DNA from: an uncultured Collinsella sp. | GTDB lineage: Bacteria; Actinomycetota; Coriobacteriia; Coriobacteriales; Coriobacteriaceae | DNA length: 64,000 nucleotides | Assembly (NCBI GenBank): GCA_902475245.1 | Contig: CABRYP010000002.1 | Location: forward strand, 62,001-126,000 | Direction: 5' to 3' | Part shown: positions 9,141 through 16,147 of the stretch, piece by piece | How the letters are laid out: each line of letters starts with the position of its first letter | How positions within the stretch are numbered: the first letter of the stretch is position 1 | Program-made: the position numbers and the translations under genes | The notes under the pieces: model-generated | Database searches by the model: none | What the model saw: the letters and a program-made list of their open reading frames with translations, nothing else | Told to the model about the DNA's origin: nothing

Positions 9141-9234
9141 ACCTGCGAAAAGTGCAATATGCGGAGGTCAAAGTTGAGCCCCTGACCTGCGATTCCACAC
9201 AAAGGATGGGAAAGTTTTCGCAGGCACAGGGGCT
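9141..9234. repeat. Structured intergenic element between pyrF and mihF
   Basis: Outer arms AGCCCCTG (9177-9184) and CAGGGGCT (9227-9234) and inner arms CCTGCGA (9186-9192) and TCGCAGG (9218-9224) form a 15-bp interrupted stem with a 25-base loop. A third CCTGCGAAA lies at 9142-9150. No T run follows, so it is a poor intrinsic terminator. It may be a dispersed extragenic repeat or an mRNA 3' structure for the pyr operon. Confidence 0.55.
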
Positions 9235-9279
9235 AATTTGTGCTAATGAGACCCAAAAGTGGTGACTTGAGGGAAACTT

Positions 9280-9996
9280 TTAGGCGACGTTTTCGACCAG
9301 CTCGGCAACGATAGCGTCAAATGCGGCAACCGGGTCGTCGGCACCGGTGATGGGTCGGCCAACCACGATGTGGCTCGCACCGCGCTCGATAGCCTGGGAG
9401 GGCGTCGCCACGCGGGATTGATCGCCCAGGGCGGCACCCACCGGACGCACGCCAGGAGTCACGATCAGCGCATCGGGGCCGAGCAGCTCGCGCATGTCAT
9501 GGGCCTCCATCGGCGAGCACACGATGCCGTCGATGCCGTTGGCCTGGGCAAGCTTTGCCAGGCGGGCGGCTTCCTCGGCGACGGGCGACTCGACACCGAT
9601 CTCGGCCAACGAATCCTGGTTCATGCTCGTGAGCACGGTGATGGCGACAAGCTTGGCGCGGTCCTCGCGCGCCTCCTCGGCACCCTCGCGGCACGCAGCG
9701 AGCATAGCGCCCGAACCCAGTCCATGGACCGAGAGCAGGTCGGCACCGGCAAGCGAGGCCGAACGGGCGGCACCGCGCACCTGATGCGGAATGTCATGGA
9801 ACTTGAGGTCGAGGAAGACCTTAAAGCCCAGGTCCTTAAACGTCTTGACGATCTCGGGGCCCTCAGCGTAATAGAGCGTCATGCCGACCTTGAGCCAAGC
9901 GGCATGACCAGAGAGCTCGTGGGCGAGCTCGAGCGCACGCTCACGGTCGCAGTCGAGGGCGACGATAACACGGTCGCGGGCATCGGTCTCTAGCAT
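9280..9996 (-). CDS. pyrF: Orotidine 5'-phosphate decarboxylase
   Basis: 238 aa. VIVALDCDRE at the N-terminus and DLKFHDIPHQV carry the catalytic Asp-Lys-Asp of the family; VVGRPITGADDP binds the phosphate. It makes UMP from OMP in the last step of de novo pyrimidine synthesis. It overlaps the 3' end of pyrD by seven bases and is the last pyr gene here. Confidence 0.97.
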   Translation of the reverse strand: MLETDARDRVIVALDCDRERALELAHELSGHAAWLKVGMTLYYAEGPEIVKTFKDLGFKVFLDLKFHDIPHQVRGAARSASLAGADLLSVHGLGSGAMLAACREGAEEAREDRAKLVAITVLTSMNQDSLAEIGVESPVAEEAARLAKLAQANGIDGIVCSPMEAHDMRELLGPDALIVTPGVRPVGAALGDQSRVATPSQAIERGASHIVVGRPITGADDPVAAFDAIVAELVENVA

Positions 9997-10898
9997 TCGA
10001 AAGCACCTACCAGCTCATTGATGTCCTTCACGCCCTGGGACTCCGCCCAGGCCTCGAGCTCGTGCGCAATCTTGAGCGAAGCGCACGGATCGACAAAGTT
10101 GGCCATGCCGACCGATACGCAGGTGGCGCCGGCCAAAATAAACTCAGCCGCATCCTCGCCGGTCATGACACCACCGACACCGTTGATGGGGATATTGACG
10201 GCCTGGGCAACCTCCCAGACCATGCGCACGGCGATGTGGTGGCACAGCGGGCCCGAAAGGCCGCCCTTGGGCTTGGCCACGCGGGACTTGCGAGTGTGCA
10301 CGTCGATGGCCATGCCCTGGATGGAGTTGATGACCGAAAGGCCGTCGGCGCCGGCGGCCTCGAGAGCCTTGCCAATCTCGGCGACGTTGACCGGAGCCAT
10401 CTTTACGAACAGCGGCTTATCGGTCACCTTGCGGCAAGCAGCCATAACGGCAGAGGCACCCTCGGGCGTGGATCCCATGGCGGCACCGCCAGCAGCGATA
10501 TTGGGGCAGCTCACGTTGATCTCGTAGCCGGCAGCCCAGGGGCACAGCTCGACATACATCTCGAGCGCGCGGACAAACTCGTCAACGGAGTGGCCGGCGA
10601 CCTGACAAATGACCTGGCAGCCATCCTTGGAAAGCTGTTCGAGCCACGGGCCGGACTCACGGGCAAAGGCGGCCACACCGGGGTTCTGAAGGCCCACGGA
10701 GTTGATCATGCCGCCCGGGATCTCGGCCATGCGAGGCGCGGGGTTGCCGGGCCAGGGCTCGGCAGCACAACCCTTGGTGGTGATGGCACCCAGCTGGGAA
10801 ACATCAAAGAAGTTCTGGAACTGCCAACCGTAGCCAAAGGTACCGGCTGCGGTGTTGATGGGGTTTTGCATCTTGACGCCGCCGAAATCGACGGCCAT
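9990..10898 (-). CDS. pyrD: Dihydroorotate dehydrogenase B catalytic subunit
   Basis: 302 aa. The protein begins MAVDFGGVKMQNPINTAAGT and carries EINVSCPN, PLFVKMAP and the FMN-phosphate segment GVGGVMTGEDAAEFILAGA. Together with PyrK it forms the NAD-linked class 1B enzyme oxidising dihydroorotate. The chosen ATG lies 14 bases after the pyrK stop; a GTG two codons earlier is also possible. Longer upstream frame is shadow of pyrK. Confidence 0.96.
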   Translation of the reverse strand: MAVDFGGVKMQNPINTAAGTFGYGWQFQNFFDVSQLGAITTKGCAAEPWPGNPAPRMAEIPGGMINSVGLQNPGVAAFARESGPWLEQLSKDGCQVICQVAGHSVDEFVRALEMYVELCPWAAGYEINVSCPNIAAGGAAMGSTPEGASAVMAACRKVTDKPLFVKMAPVNVAEIGKALEAAGADGLSVINSIQGMAIDVHTRKSRVAKPKGGLSGPLCHHIAVRMVWEVAQAVNIPINGVGGVMTGEDAAEFILAGATCVSVGMANFVDPCASLKIAHELEAWAESQGVKDINELVGAFEC

Positions 10899-10912
10899 GT
10901 TCACGGTACCCA

Positions 10913-11704
10913 CTAGAAGACCACCACCTTGGAAGCATCGAACACGGGGCCGCACATGCAGGCGCCCTTCATACCGTCGACCGTCTCGACATTGCAGGTG
11001 TTGCAGGCACCAAAGCCACAGCTCATCATGCGCTCGAGCGAAACCTCGCAGTACGCACCGGCCTCGGCGGCAGCGACGGCGACCTTCTTCATCATGACGG
11101 CGGGACCGCAGCTGGCGACGTAGTCGTAGCCGCGCTCGCCAAGCAGCTCGGCGGCAGGATCGGTGCAGAAACCGTGCATGCCGAGCGAACCGTCGTCGGT
11201 GCACACGTTAACCGTATCGCACAGCGAGCAGAACTCATCGACGCCCACGGCCTTGGACGCGGTACCAAAGCCCAGGCACACGTCGACGGCCACACCCTGC
11301 TCGGCAAGCTTACCGGCAAGGCACAGCACGGGCGGAACACCGATGCCGCCGGCGACAAGCAATGCCTTCCTGGTGCCCTCGGGTACCAGCCAGCCGCGGC
11401 CGCCAGGGCCCAGCAGGTTGGACTTGGAACCGGGGCCCATCTGCGACAGGCGACGGGTGTCGTCGCCCACGACGGCGTACCACAGCTCGACGGTGCCGGC
11501 CTGGGCGTCGGCGCGATAGTAGCTCAGGGGCACGCGAAGCAGCGAGGACGCATCGCCGGGTACGGCAATGTTCACAAACTGACCGGGCTTGAGCGCACTT
11601 GCAAGCTTGGGGGCCGAGATGACGAGCGAGAAGATGCCGTCGGCGATCTCCCGGTTCGAGACGACCTCGAAGTCGTGCATGCGTGCAGTGGAAGGTGTGG
11701 GCAT
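10913..11704 (-). CDS. pyrK: Dihydroorotate dehydrogenase B electron-transfer subunit
   Basis: 263 aa. An FAD-binding beta-barrel (GQFVNIAVPG, RVPLSYYRA), an NAD-binding domain starting LLVAGGIGVPPV, and a C-terminal 2Fe-2S cluster with Cys in MMSCGFGACNTC...GACMCGP. It passes electrons from PyrD to NAD+. The start is the ATG after GGAGCG; 12 upstream codons are dropped. Ninety-two bases containing a hairpin separate it from pyrC. Confidence 0.95.
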   Translation of the reverse strand: MPTPSTARMHDFEVVSNREIADGIFSLVISAPKLASALKPGQFVNIAVPGDASSLLRVPLSYYRADAQAGTVELWYAVVGDDTRRLSQMGPGSKSNLLGPGGRGWLVPEGTRKALLVAGGIGVPPVLCLAGKLAEQGVAVDVCLGFGTASKAVGVDEFCSLCDTVNVCTDDGSLGMHGFCTDPAAELLGERGYDYVASCGPAVMMKKVAVAAAEAGAYCEVSLERMMSCGFGACNTCNVETVDGMKGACMCGPVFDASKVVVF

Positions 11705-11744
11705 AGACGCTCCAATCCCCCATGCGGTTGCATGGTCCAAACGA

Positions 11745-11776
11745 ACAGAAAGCGCGGCACCGCAAGGGCGCCGCGC
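11745..11776 (-). terminator. Hairpin inside the pyr cluster, between pyrC and pyrK
   Basis: On minus, GCGCGGCGCC pairs with GGTGCCGCGC (10 bp, one G-U) over a 5-base loop, followed by TTTCTGTT. It could be a partial terminator or an mRNA processing/stability element that sets lower pyrKDF levels relative to pyrRBC. Confidence 0.55.
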
Positions 11777-11796
11777 ACAAAAGCGATAAGGCTATG

Positions 11797-13086
11797 CTAG
11801 CAGATGCAGCCGTCGGCAAGCGTCTGTTTACCGCCGACAAACACATCGGTGGCTCGACCGGTGAGCGTACGGCCAGCAAAACCGGAGTTCTCGGCGCGCG
11901 ACTCGTAACCGTCCTCGCCGACCGTCCAGGTTACGGAGGGGTCGAACACGGTCAGGTCGGCAACGGAGCCCGCCTTGACCTGAACCTGGTCGAGGCCCAG
12001 GATTTCACGCGGTTTGATGGCCATGAGCTCGACCATGCGGCCCATGCTCATCTTGCCCGTGTTGACCAGCTCGGTGAGCACGAGCGACAGCGAGGTCTCG
12101 AGGCCGATCATGCCAAAGGGTGCGAGCTCGAACTCGCGGGCCTTCTCCCACGGGGTGTGCGGAGCGTGATCGGTAACGATCACGTCGACGGTACCGTCGA
12201 TGACGCCCTGACGGATGGCCTCGGCGTCCTCGTCGGTGCGCAGCGGCGGATTGACCTTGAGCGAGGTGTTGTAGGTCTCGTCCAAGTCGTTCTCGGTCAG
12301 GAACATATGGTGCGGGGTGGCCTCGCAGGTTACCTGGACACCGGCGGCCTTACCGGCACGCACGAGCTCGAGGCCGTGAGCGGTGGAGATGTGCTGGATG
12401 TGCAGCTTGGCACCGGTCAGCTTGGCAATCTCGATGTCGCGGGCGATCTGAAGCTCCTCGCCGGCGGCCGGCCAGCCCTCGAGGGCCAGACGGGTCGAGA
12501 CCTTGCCCTCGTTGATCTGGCCATGGCCGACCAGATCCTCGTCCTGGCAGTGGCTCATAAAGACCTTGCCGAACATCTTGCCGTAGTCCATGCAGCGACG
12601 GAGCATGCCCGCGCCCTGCACGCCACGACCGTCGTCGGTGAAGGCGACGGCGCCGTGGGCGACCATATCGCCCATCTCGGACATGGCCTCGCCCTTAAGA
12701 CCGCGGGTCATGGCGCCCGACGGATAGACGCGGCAGTGACCGACCTCGGCAGCGCGGGACTTGACGAACTCCACGACGGTGCCGTTATCGGTGACGGGAT
12801 CGGTGTTGGGCATGGCGCACACGCCGGTAAAGCCGCCCTTGGCAGCTGCGCGGGTGCCGCTCTCGATGTCCTCTTTGACCTCATAGCCGGGCTCGCGAAG
12901 GTGAACGTGCATATCCACCAGGCCGGGGACGAGGTACTTGCCGGAAAGGTCGCGGACCTCGGCTCCCTCGACGGCGAGATTCTCGCCGACCTCGGCGATC
13001 TTGTCGCCGTCAATCAGGACGTCAACGACACCGTCAAGATCGACGGACGGGTCGACGACGTGGGCATTCTTAAGAAGCAAGGCCAT
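11797..13086 (-). CDS. pyrC: Dihydroorotase
   Basis: 429 aa, class I (long) dihydroorotase. The zinc motif DMHVHLREPG is near residue 58, followed by MPNTDPVTDN and the later metal-site blocks HCQDEDL, HIQHIST and VTDHAPH. It cyclises carbamoyl-aspartate. The start is the ATG behind GGAGGTGCCG located inside the pyrB 3' end, so the two frames overlap by 17 bases. Confidence 0.97.
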   Translation of the reverse strand: MALLLKNAHVVDPSVDLDGVVDVLIDGDKIAEVGENLAVEGAEVRDLSGKYLVPGLVDMHVHLREPGYEVKEDIESGTRAAAKGGFTGVCAMPNTDPVTDNGTVVEFVKSRAAEVGHCRVYPSGAMTRGLKGEAMSEMGDMVAHGAVAFTDDGRGVQGAGMLRRCMDYGKMFGKVFMSHCQDEDLVGHGQINEGKVSTRLALEGWPAAGEELQIARDIEIAKLTGAKLHIQHISTAHGLELVRAGKAAGVQVTCEATPHHMFLTENDLDETYNTSLKVNPPLRTDEDAEAIRQGVIDGTVDVIVTDHAPHTPWEKAREFELAPFGMIGLETSLSLVLTELVNTGKMSMGRMVELMAIKPREILGLDQVQVKAGSVADLTVFDPSVTWTVGEDGYESRAENSGFAGRTLTGRATDVFVGGKQTLADGCIC

Positions 13087-14014
13087 TATCGGCACCTCCA
13101 AGCAGCAGATACAGGATAGCCATACGCACGCAGATACCGGCGTAGACCTGCTCCAGGATGACGGAGCGTTGCGGGTGGTCGGCCATATAGGAGTCGAACT
13201 CGACGCCGCGGTTGATGGGGCCCGGGTGGCAGATGATCGCATCGGGCTTCATGAGCTTCTCGCGGTCCTTGGTCAGACTGAAGAGCTTGTGGTACTCACG
13301 AATGGTCGGGAACGGGGCGCCCTCGAGGCGCTCCTGCTGCACGCGCAGCATGTAGACGACGTCCAGCTCGGGCAGGACGGAATCGAGGTCGCTCGTCACG
13401 TGGTCGCAGCCCAGGACCTCGGGCGCCGGCGGCAGCAGAGTGCCGGGGGCGACGGCGTAGGTCTCGCAGCCCATGATCTTAAGGGCGGGGATCAGCGAGC
13501 CGCAGACGCGGGAGTGCGCGATATCGCCGACGACGGCAACCTTCAGACCGTGGAAGTCGCCCTTGTGCTCCCAGATGGTGTACAGGTCGAGCAGGGCCTG
13601 CGTGGGATGGTTGTGCTTGCCGTCGCCGGCGCAGATGACGCTCGCGGGCGAGTTCTGCGTGACGATGTAGGGAGCACCGGCATGCTTATCTCGCACGACG
13701 ATGCAGTCGATCTTATAGGCGTTGAGGGTCTCGACGGTGTCGACGAGGCTCTCGCCCTTGACCGTGGAGGTCGAGGAGCCGCCAAAGTTGAGGCTGTCGG
13801 CCGAAAGACGCTTCTCGGCGAGCTCGAAGGAGCTGCGGGTGCGCGTCGAGGGCTCGTTGAACATGTTGACGATGGTCTTGCCCTTGAGCGTGGGGACCTT
13901 CTTGATCGCACGCTCGTTGACCTCGGAGAACGCCTTGGCGGTCTCGAGGATGAGCTTAATGTCCTCTTCGGAGTACTCGGTAATGTCGATCAGGTGCTTA
14001 TGGTTGAACGCCAC
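13070..14014 (-). CDS. pyrB: Aspartate carbamoyltransferase catalytic chain
   Basis: 314 aa. STRTRSSFELA binds carbamoyl phosphate and HPTQALLDLYT and the DGKHNHPTQ region complete the site. It commits carbamoyl phosphate to pyrimidines. Two GTG starts compete: the first (14026) has the GGGAGG sequence directly touching it, so the second GTG (MAFNHKHLIDITEY) at a spacing of 11 was chosen. No regulatory chain gene (pyrI) is next to it, as expected where PyrR regulates the operon. Confidence 0.95.
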   Translation of the reverse strand: MAFNHKHLIDITEYSEEDIKLILETAKAFSEVNERAIKKVPTLKGKTIVNMFNEPSTRTRSSFELAEKRLSADSLNFGGSSTSTVKGESLVDTVETLNAYKIDCIVVRDKHAGAPYIVTQNSPASVICAGDGKHNHPTQALLDLYTIWEHKGDFHGLKVAVVGDIAHSRVCGSLIPALKIMGCETYAVAPGTLLPPAPEVLGCDHVTSDLDSVLPELDVVYMLRVQQERLEGAPFPTIREYHKLFSLTKDREKLMKPDAIICHPGPINRGVEFDSYMADHPQRSVILEQVYAGICVRMAILYLLLGGADNGLAS

Positions 14015-14018
14015 GGTA

Positions 14019-14603
14019 CTACTCACCTCCCAGCGGCGCGGAGCCCACGTGGGAACCCGGCGCGACGTCGTTAATCTCGACGGCGGTGCGGCCGTCGACT
14101 TCCTTCATATATAGGTGCACGTTCTCCTCATGCGACGAGGGAACGTTCTTGCCGACAAAGTCCGGCGAGATGGGGAGCTCACGGTGGCCGCGGTCAACGA
14201 GGACTGCCAGCTCAATACGGCTCGGTCGGCCCAAGTCCATGACGGCGTCGAGAGCGGCGCGAATGGTACGGCCCGTATACAGGATGTCATCCACCAGCAC
14301 GACGCGCTTGCCGTCGACGCTAAAGGGAATGTTGGTGGCGTGGATCGCGGGAGCGAAATTGGTAGCGTAGTCATCGCGGTAGAAGCTGATGTCGAGGCTG
14401 CCGAGCGGAACGTCGACGCCCTCGATCTCCTTGATCTCCTCGGCGAGCTTCTTTGCCAGAAGGTCGCCGCGCGTGACGATGCCGACCAGAGCGAGGTCTT
14501 CACAGCCCTCGTTGCGCTCGAGAATCTCGTGCGCGATGCGGGTCATCGCTCGATTGACGGCGGTCTCGTCCATGATGACCGCCTTGGGGGAAGTCGTGCC
14601 CAT
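14019..14603 (-). CDS. pyrR: PyrR, pyrimidine operon regulator / uracil phosphoribosyltransferase
   Basis: 194 aa. The PRPP-binding motif VVLVDDILYTGRTIRAALD is at about residues 100-118, with GIVTRGDLLAKKLAE earlier. In related bacteria PyrR binds the pyr leader RNA when UMP is high and favours termination. It is first in the operon behind GGAGATCG and an attenuator-like leader, which supports the same role here. Confidence 0.96.
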   Translation of the reverse strand: MGTTSPKAVIMDETAVNRAMTRIAHEILERNEGCEDLALVGIVTRGDLLAKKLAEEIKEIEGVDVPLGSLDISFYRDDYATNFAPAIHATNIPFSVDGKRVVLVDDILYTGRTIRAALDAVMDLGRPSRIELAVLVDRGHRELPISPDFVGKNVPSSHEENVHLYMKEVDGRTAVEINDVAPGSHVGSAPLGGE

Positions 14604-14642
14604 CGATCTCCTTCCTCACATGTCTTGACTGCTGACACAGTC

Positions 14643-14731
14643 AAAAAAATAGATGCCCGACCGCTCAAAGCGGACCAGACACCCACAGGAAGGGCTGCTC
14701 TTTGGCAGCTATGTAATTCCATGTGGGTATC
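14643..14731 (-). promoter_or_regulatory. Attenuator-like leader of the pyr operon
   Basis: Minus strand, 5' to 3': GATACCCACA (14731-14722) can pair over 10 bp with TGTGGGTGTC (14687-14678), enclosing a small GCTGC/GCAGC hairpin. The last three bases of that second arm also begin a GC-rich hairpin (14680-14655, 11 bp with wobble pairs and one bulge) followed by ATCTATTTTTTT, a classic terminator. The two structures are mutually exclusive at the overlap, as expected of antiterminator and terminator. A PyrR-binding loop consensus is not obvious. Confidence 0.7.
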
Positions 14732-14856
14732 TCGTACCCCTTTAATGGTCAAGGGATAGTGTAGCCAACCTCGAGCTTAATTGCGAGCATAAATACAGAG
14801 CAATCCGTAAACGGAGCCCGATGCTCAATAAACCTATATATATTTGTGGGACGAGC

Positions 14857-14885
14857 TTGAAAACGTACGCACGAGCTGGCATAAT
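14857..14885 (+). promoter_or_regulatory. Distal plus-strand promoter candidate upstream of rpmB
   Basis: TTGAAA (14857-14862) and CATAAT (14880-14885) are separated by 17 bases. Transcription would start about 165 bases before rpmB, giving a long leader, or could drive an unrecognised short transcript. Confidence 0.5.
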
Positions 14886-14991
14886 CCCCTCTGCTGCACG
14901 CAAATCGGATCTACGTCCAGGGCCGTGGCGTGAGCACTATCGCCAAAAGAGAAATATCTCTGTGTAGATTACGCACAGGGATCTGCTTCTG

Positions 14992-15000
14992 TGCTATAGT
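14992..15000 (+). promoter_or_regulatory. Proximal extended -10 promoter of rpmB
   Basis: TGCTATAGT, identical to the rpsT extended -10, ends about 55 bases before the rpmB ATG. No good -35 is seen at 17 bases. Confidence 0.6.
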
Positions 15001-15054
15001 TCAGGCTTGTTTGTTAACGCGACATGTTCGTTTGTCGCCCAAGGAGGGTCAGTT

Positions 15055-15243
15055 ATGTCCAAAGTTTGCGAAGTTTGCGGTAAGCACCCCGTTGCCGGTC
15101 GCTCCATCAGCCACTCTCACCGCGTCACCAACCGTAAGTTCCGCCCCAACATCCAGCGCGTCTACGTCGTCGTCGACGGTCACCGTCGCAAGATGAACGT
15201 TTGCTCCACCTGCCTCAAGTCCGGCAAGGTTGCGCGCTCCTAA
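15055..15243 (+). CDS. rpmB: 50S ribosomal protein L28
   Basis: 62 aa. The sequence MSKVCEVCGKHPVAGRSISH carries one CxxC pair and NVCSTCLKSGKV the second, so this is the zinc-binding (C+) form of bL28. The start is the ATG behind GGAGGGTCAGTT. It is a single-gene unit with its own terminator and points away from the pyr operon. Confidence 0.97.
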   Translation: MSKVCEVCGKHPVAGRSISHSHRVTNRKFRPNIQRVYVVVDGHRRKMNVCSTCLKSGKVARS

Positions 15244-15312
15244 ATAAGGTCTTACCAACAAGTACCTCGGACTCTCCGGGTCAAAGACCTCGCGTTCACA
15301 TAGAACTTACCA

Positions 15313-15345
15313 AAGGCGCCCTCCCCTACGGAGGGCGCCTTTTTG
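15313..15345 (+). terminator. Terminator after rpmB
   Basis: A perfect 12-bp stem, AAGGCGCCCTCC with GGAGGGCGCCTT, 5-base loop, followed by TTTTG. Confidence 0.92.
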
Positions 15346-15349
15346 TACT

Positions 15350-15363
15350 CATTGGGGACAGAC
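15350..15363 (+). repeat. REP-like repeat copy 1 (CATTGGGGACAG)
   Basis: CATTGGGGACAGAC begins five bases after the rpmB terminator. It shares the 12-base core with copies 2 and 3 around the transposase remnant. Confidence 0.75.
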
Positions 15364-15382
15364 TTAGATGGGTGTTTTCACG

Positions 15383-15396
15383 CATTGGGGACAGAC
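15383..15396 (+). repeat. REP-like repeat copy 2 (CATTGGGGACAG)
   Basis: Exact repeat of the 14 bases of copy 1, in the same orientation, 33 bases downstream of it, near the 3' end of the transposase remnant. Confidence 0.75.
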
Positions 15397-15439
15397 ATGA
15401 CGCACGCATGCGGCGTCCCGATCGGCTCCGGCCCCTATC

Positions 15440-15981
15440 TCACGCTGCATCCTTCCAGCCTGCAGTAGCCTTGGTCACGCTTGTGGCGCCAATACCGGTG
15501 ATACGGGCAATTTGCTTGACCGTGAGATGTGCCCGCCTGAGCCTCAGCAGGCAGGCATCGCGTTCGGGGCGTGGCAGGGCCTTGAGCAGCGCAGGATCTA
15601 TGCTCGGCAGGACTTCGCGCGCAACGGAAAGAGCCTCCTCATCGGGGATCCGCCGGCGCGGAAGAACCTCCACTGACCAGATGCGCCCGCCAACTTTCTT
15701 GAGATGCTCGCAATAGCGACGGGAGCCTCCGACAACATCGAGCATAGGGGCCGCATCACAGATGTCAAAGGGATCATAGCCCAGCTGATATGCCTTGTAG
15801 CTTGACCAGCGGTACGCCTCGAGCGAGTCGAGCACACCTTTCACGGGATTGAGATGGATGTAATCGAGTAGCTGTACCGCCTGTGTGTCTGACTCAACCG
15901 CGACCCGCGAATAGCGATTGTCAAACAGATGCCCCGTTCTCCCCGTTCTCCCCGTTTTCCCATTGAAATACTCATGTAAGC
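15440..15981 (-). pseudogene. 5'-truncated REP-associated (Y1/TnpA_REP-like) transposase remnant
   Basis: About 180 codons remain, from LHEYFNGKTGRTGRTG through HLFDNRYSRV, LLDYIHLNPVKGVL and YRWSSYKAYQLG to a C-terminal helix-turn-helix (LTVKQIARITGIGATSVTKA). These match the C-terminal two thirds of RAYT proteins, including the YFN helix that should hold the nucleophilic Tyr. The N-terminal HUH metal-binding part is missing: the frame runs straight into the outer repeat, and the only start is a TTG within that repeat. The copy should be inactive. Confidence 0.8.
15934..15960 (-). repeat. Short 9-bp tandem repeat inside the transposase remnant
   Basis: On minus, ACGGGGAGA is repeated (three ACGGGG units), encoding GRTGRTG. 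It keeps the frame and looks like slippage expansion of the conserved RxGHLF segment. Confidence 0.6.
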
Positions 15982-15993
15982 CTGTCCCCAATG
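15982..15993 (-). repeat. REP-like repeat copy 3, inverted
   Basis: CATTGGGGACAG on the minus strand, in inverted orientation to copies 1 and 2, and lying precisely where the transposase frame is cut off. Copies 1 and 3 also share CTCATT before the core. Confidence 0.75.
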
Positions 15994-16097
15994 AGCGTGG
16001 CGATGCAGGAAGGCAAGTTTTAGTTGAAACGATTCATTTGGTTGAAGCGTTTTAGTGTGCCTTTTAGAGGAATCTGACCGTTCGCCGATTAATTTCT

Positions 16098-16106
16098 TGC
16101 TATTAT
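16098..16106 (+). promoter_or_regulatory. adhE promoter candidate
   Basis: TGCTATTAT forms an extended -10 about 42 bases before the adhE ATG; the overlapping TATAGT (16104-16109) is an alternative. No clear -35. Confidence 0.5.
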
Positions 16107-16147
16107 AGTAAGACGTAGGGTAAATCTCCGATCGCAAGGAGACACAA

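Larger units (their letters stand above)
14604..15054. other. Divergent intergenic region pyrR / rpmB
   Basis: 451 bases without a gene. The left part is the pyr leader. A possible pyr -10 (TACACT on minus, 14758-14763) lies upstream of the leader stems. The right part carries two plus-strand promoter candidates for rpmB, described separately. Nothing else is recognised between 14764 and 14856. Confidence 0.6.

Noticed and set aside
15934..15960. Short tandem repeat considered as a CRISPR start
   Set aside because: Units are only 9 bases, contiguous without spacers, and lie within a coding remnant.
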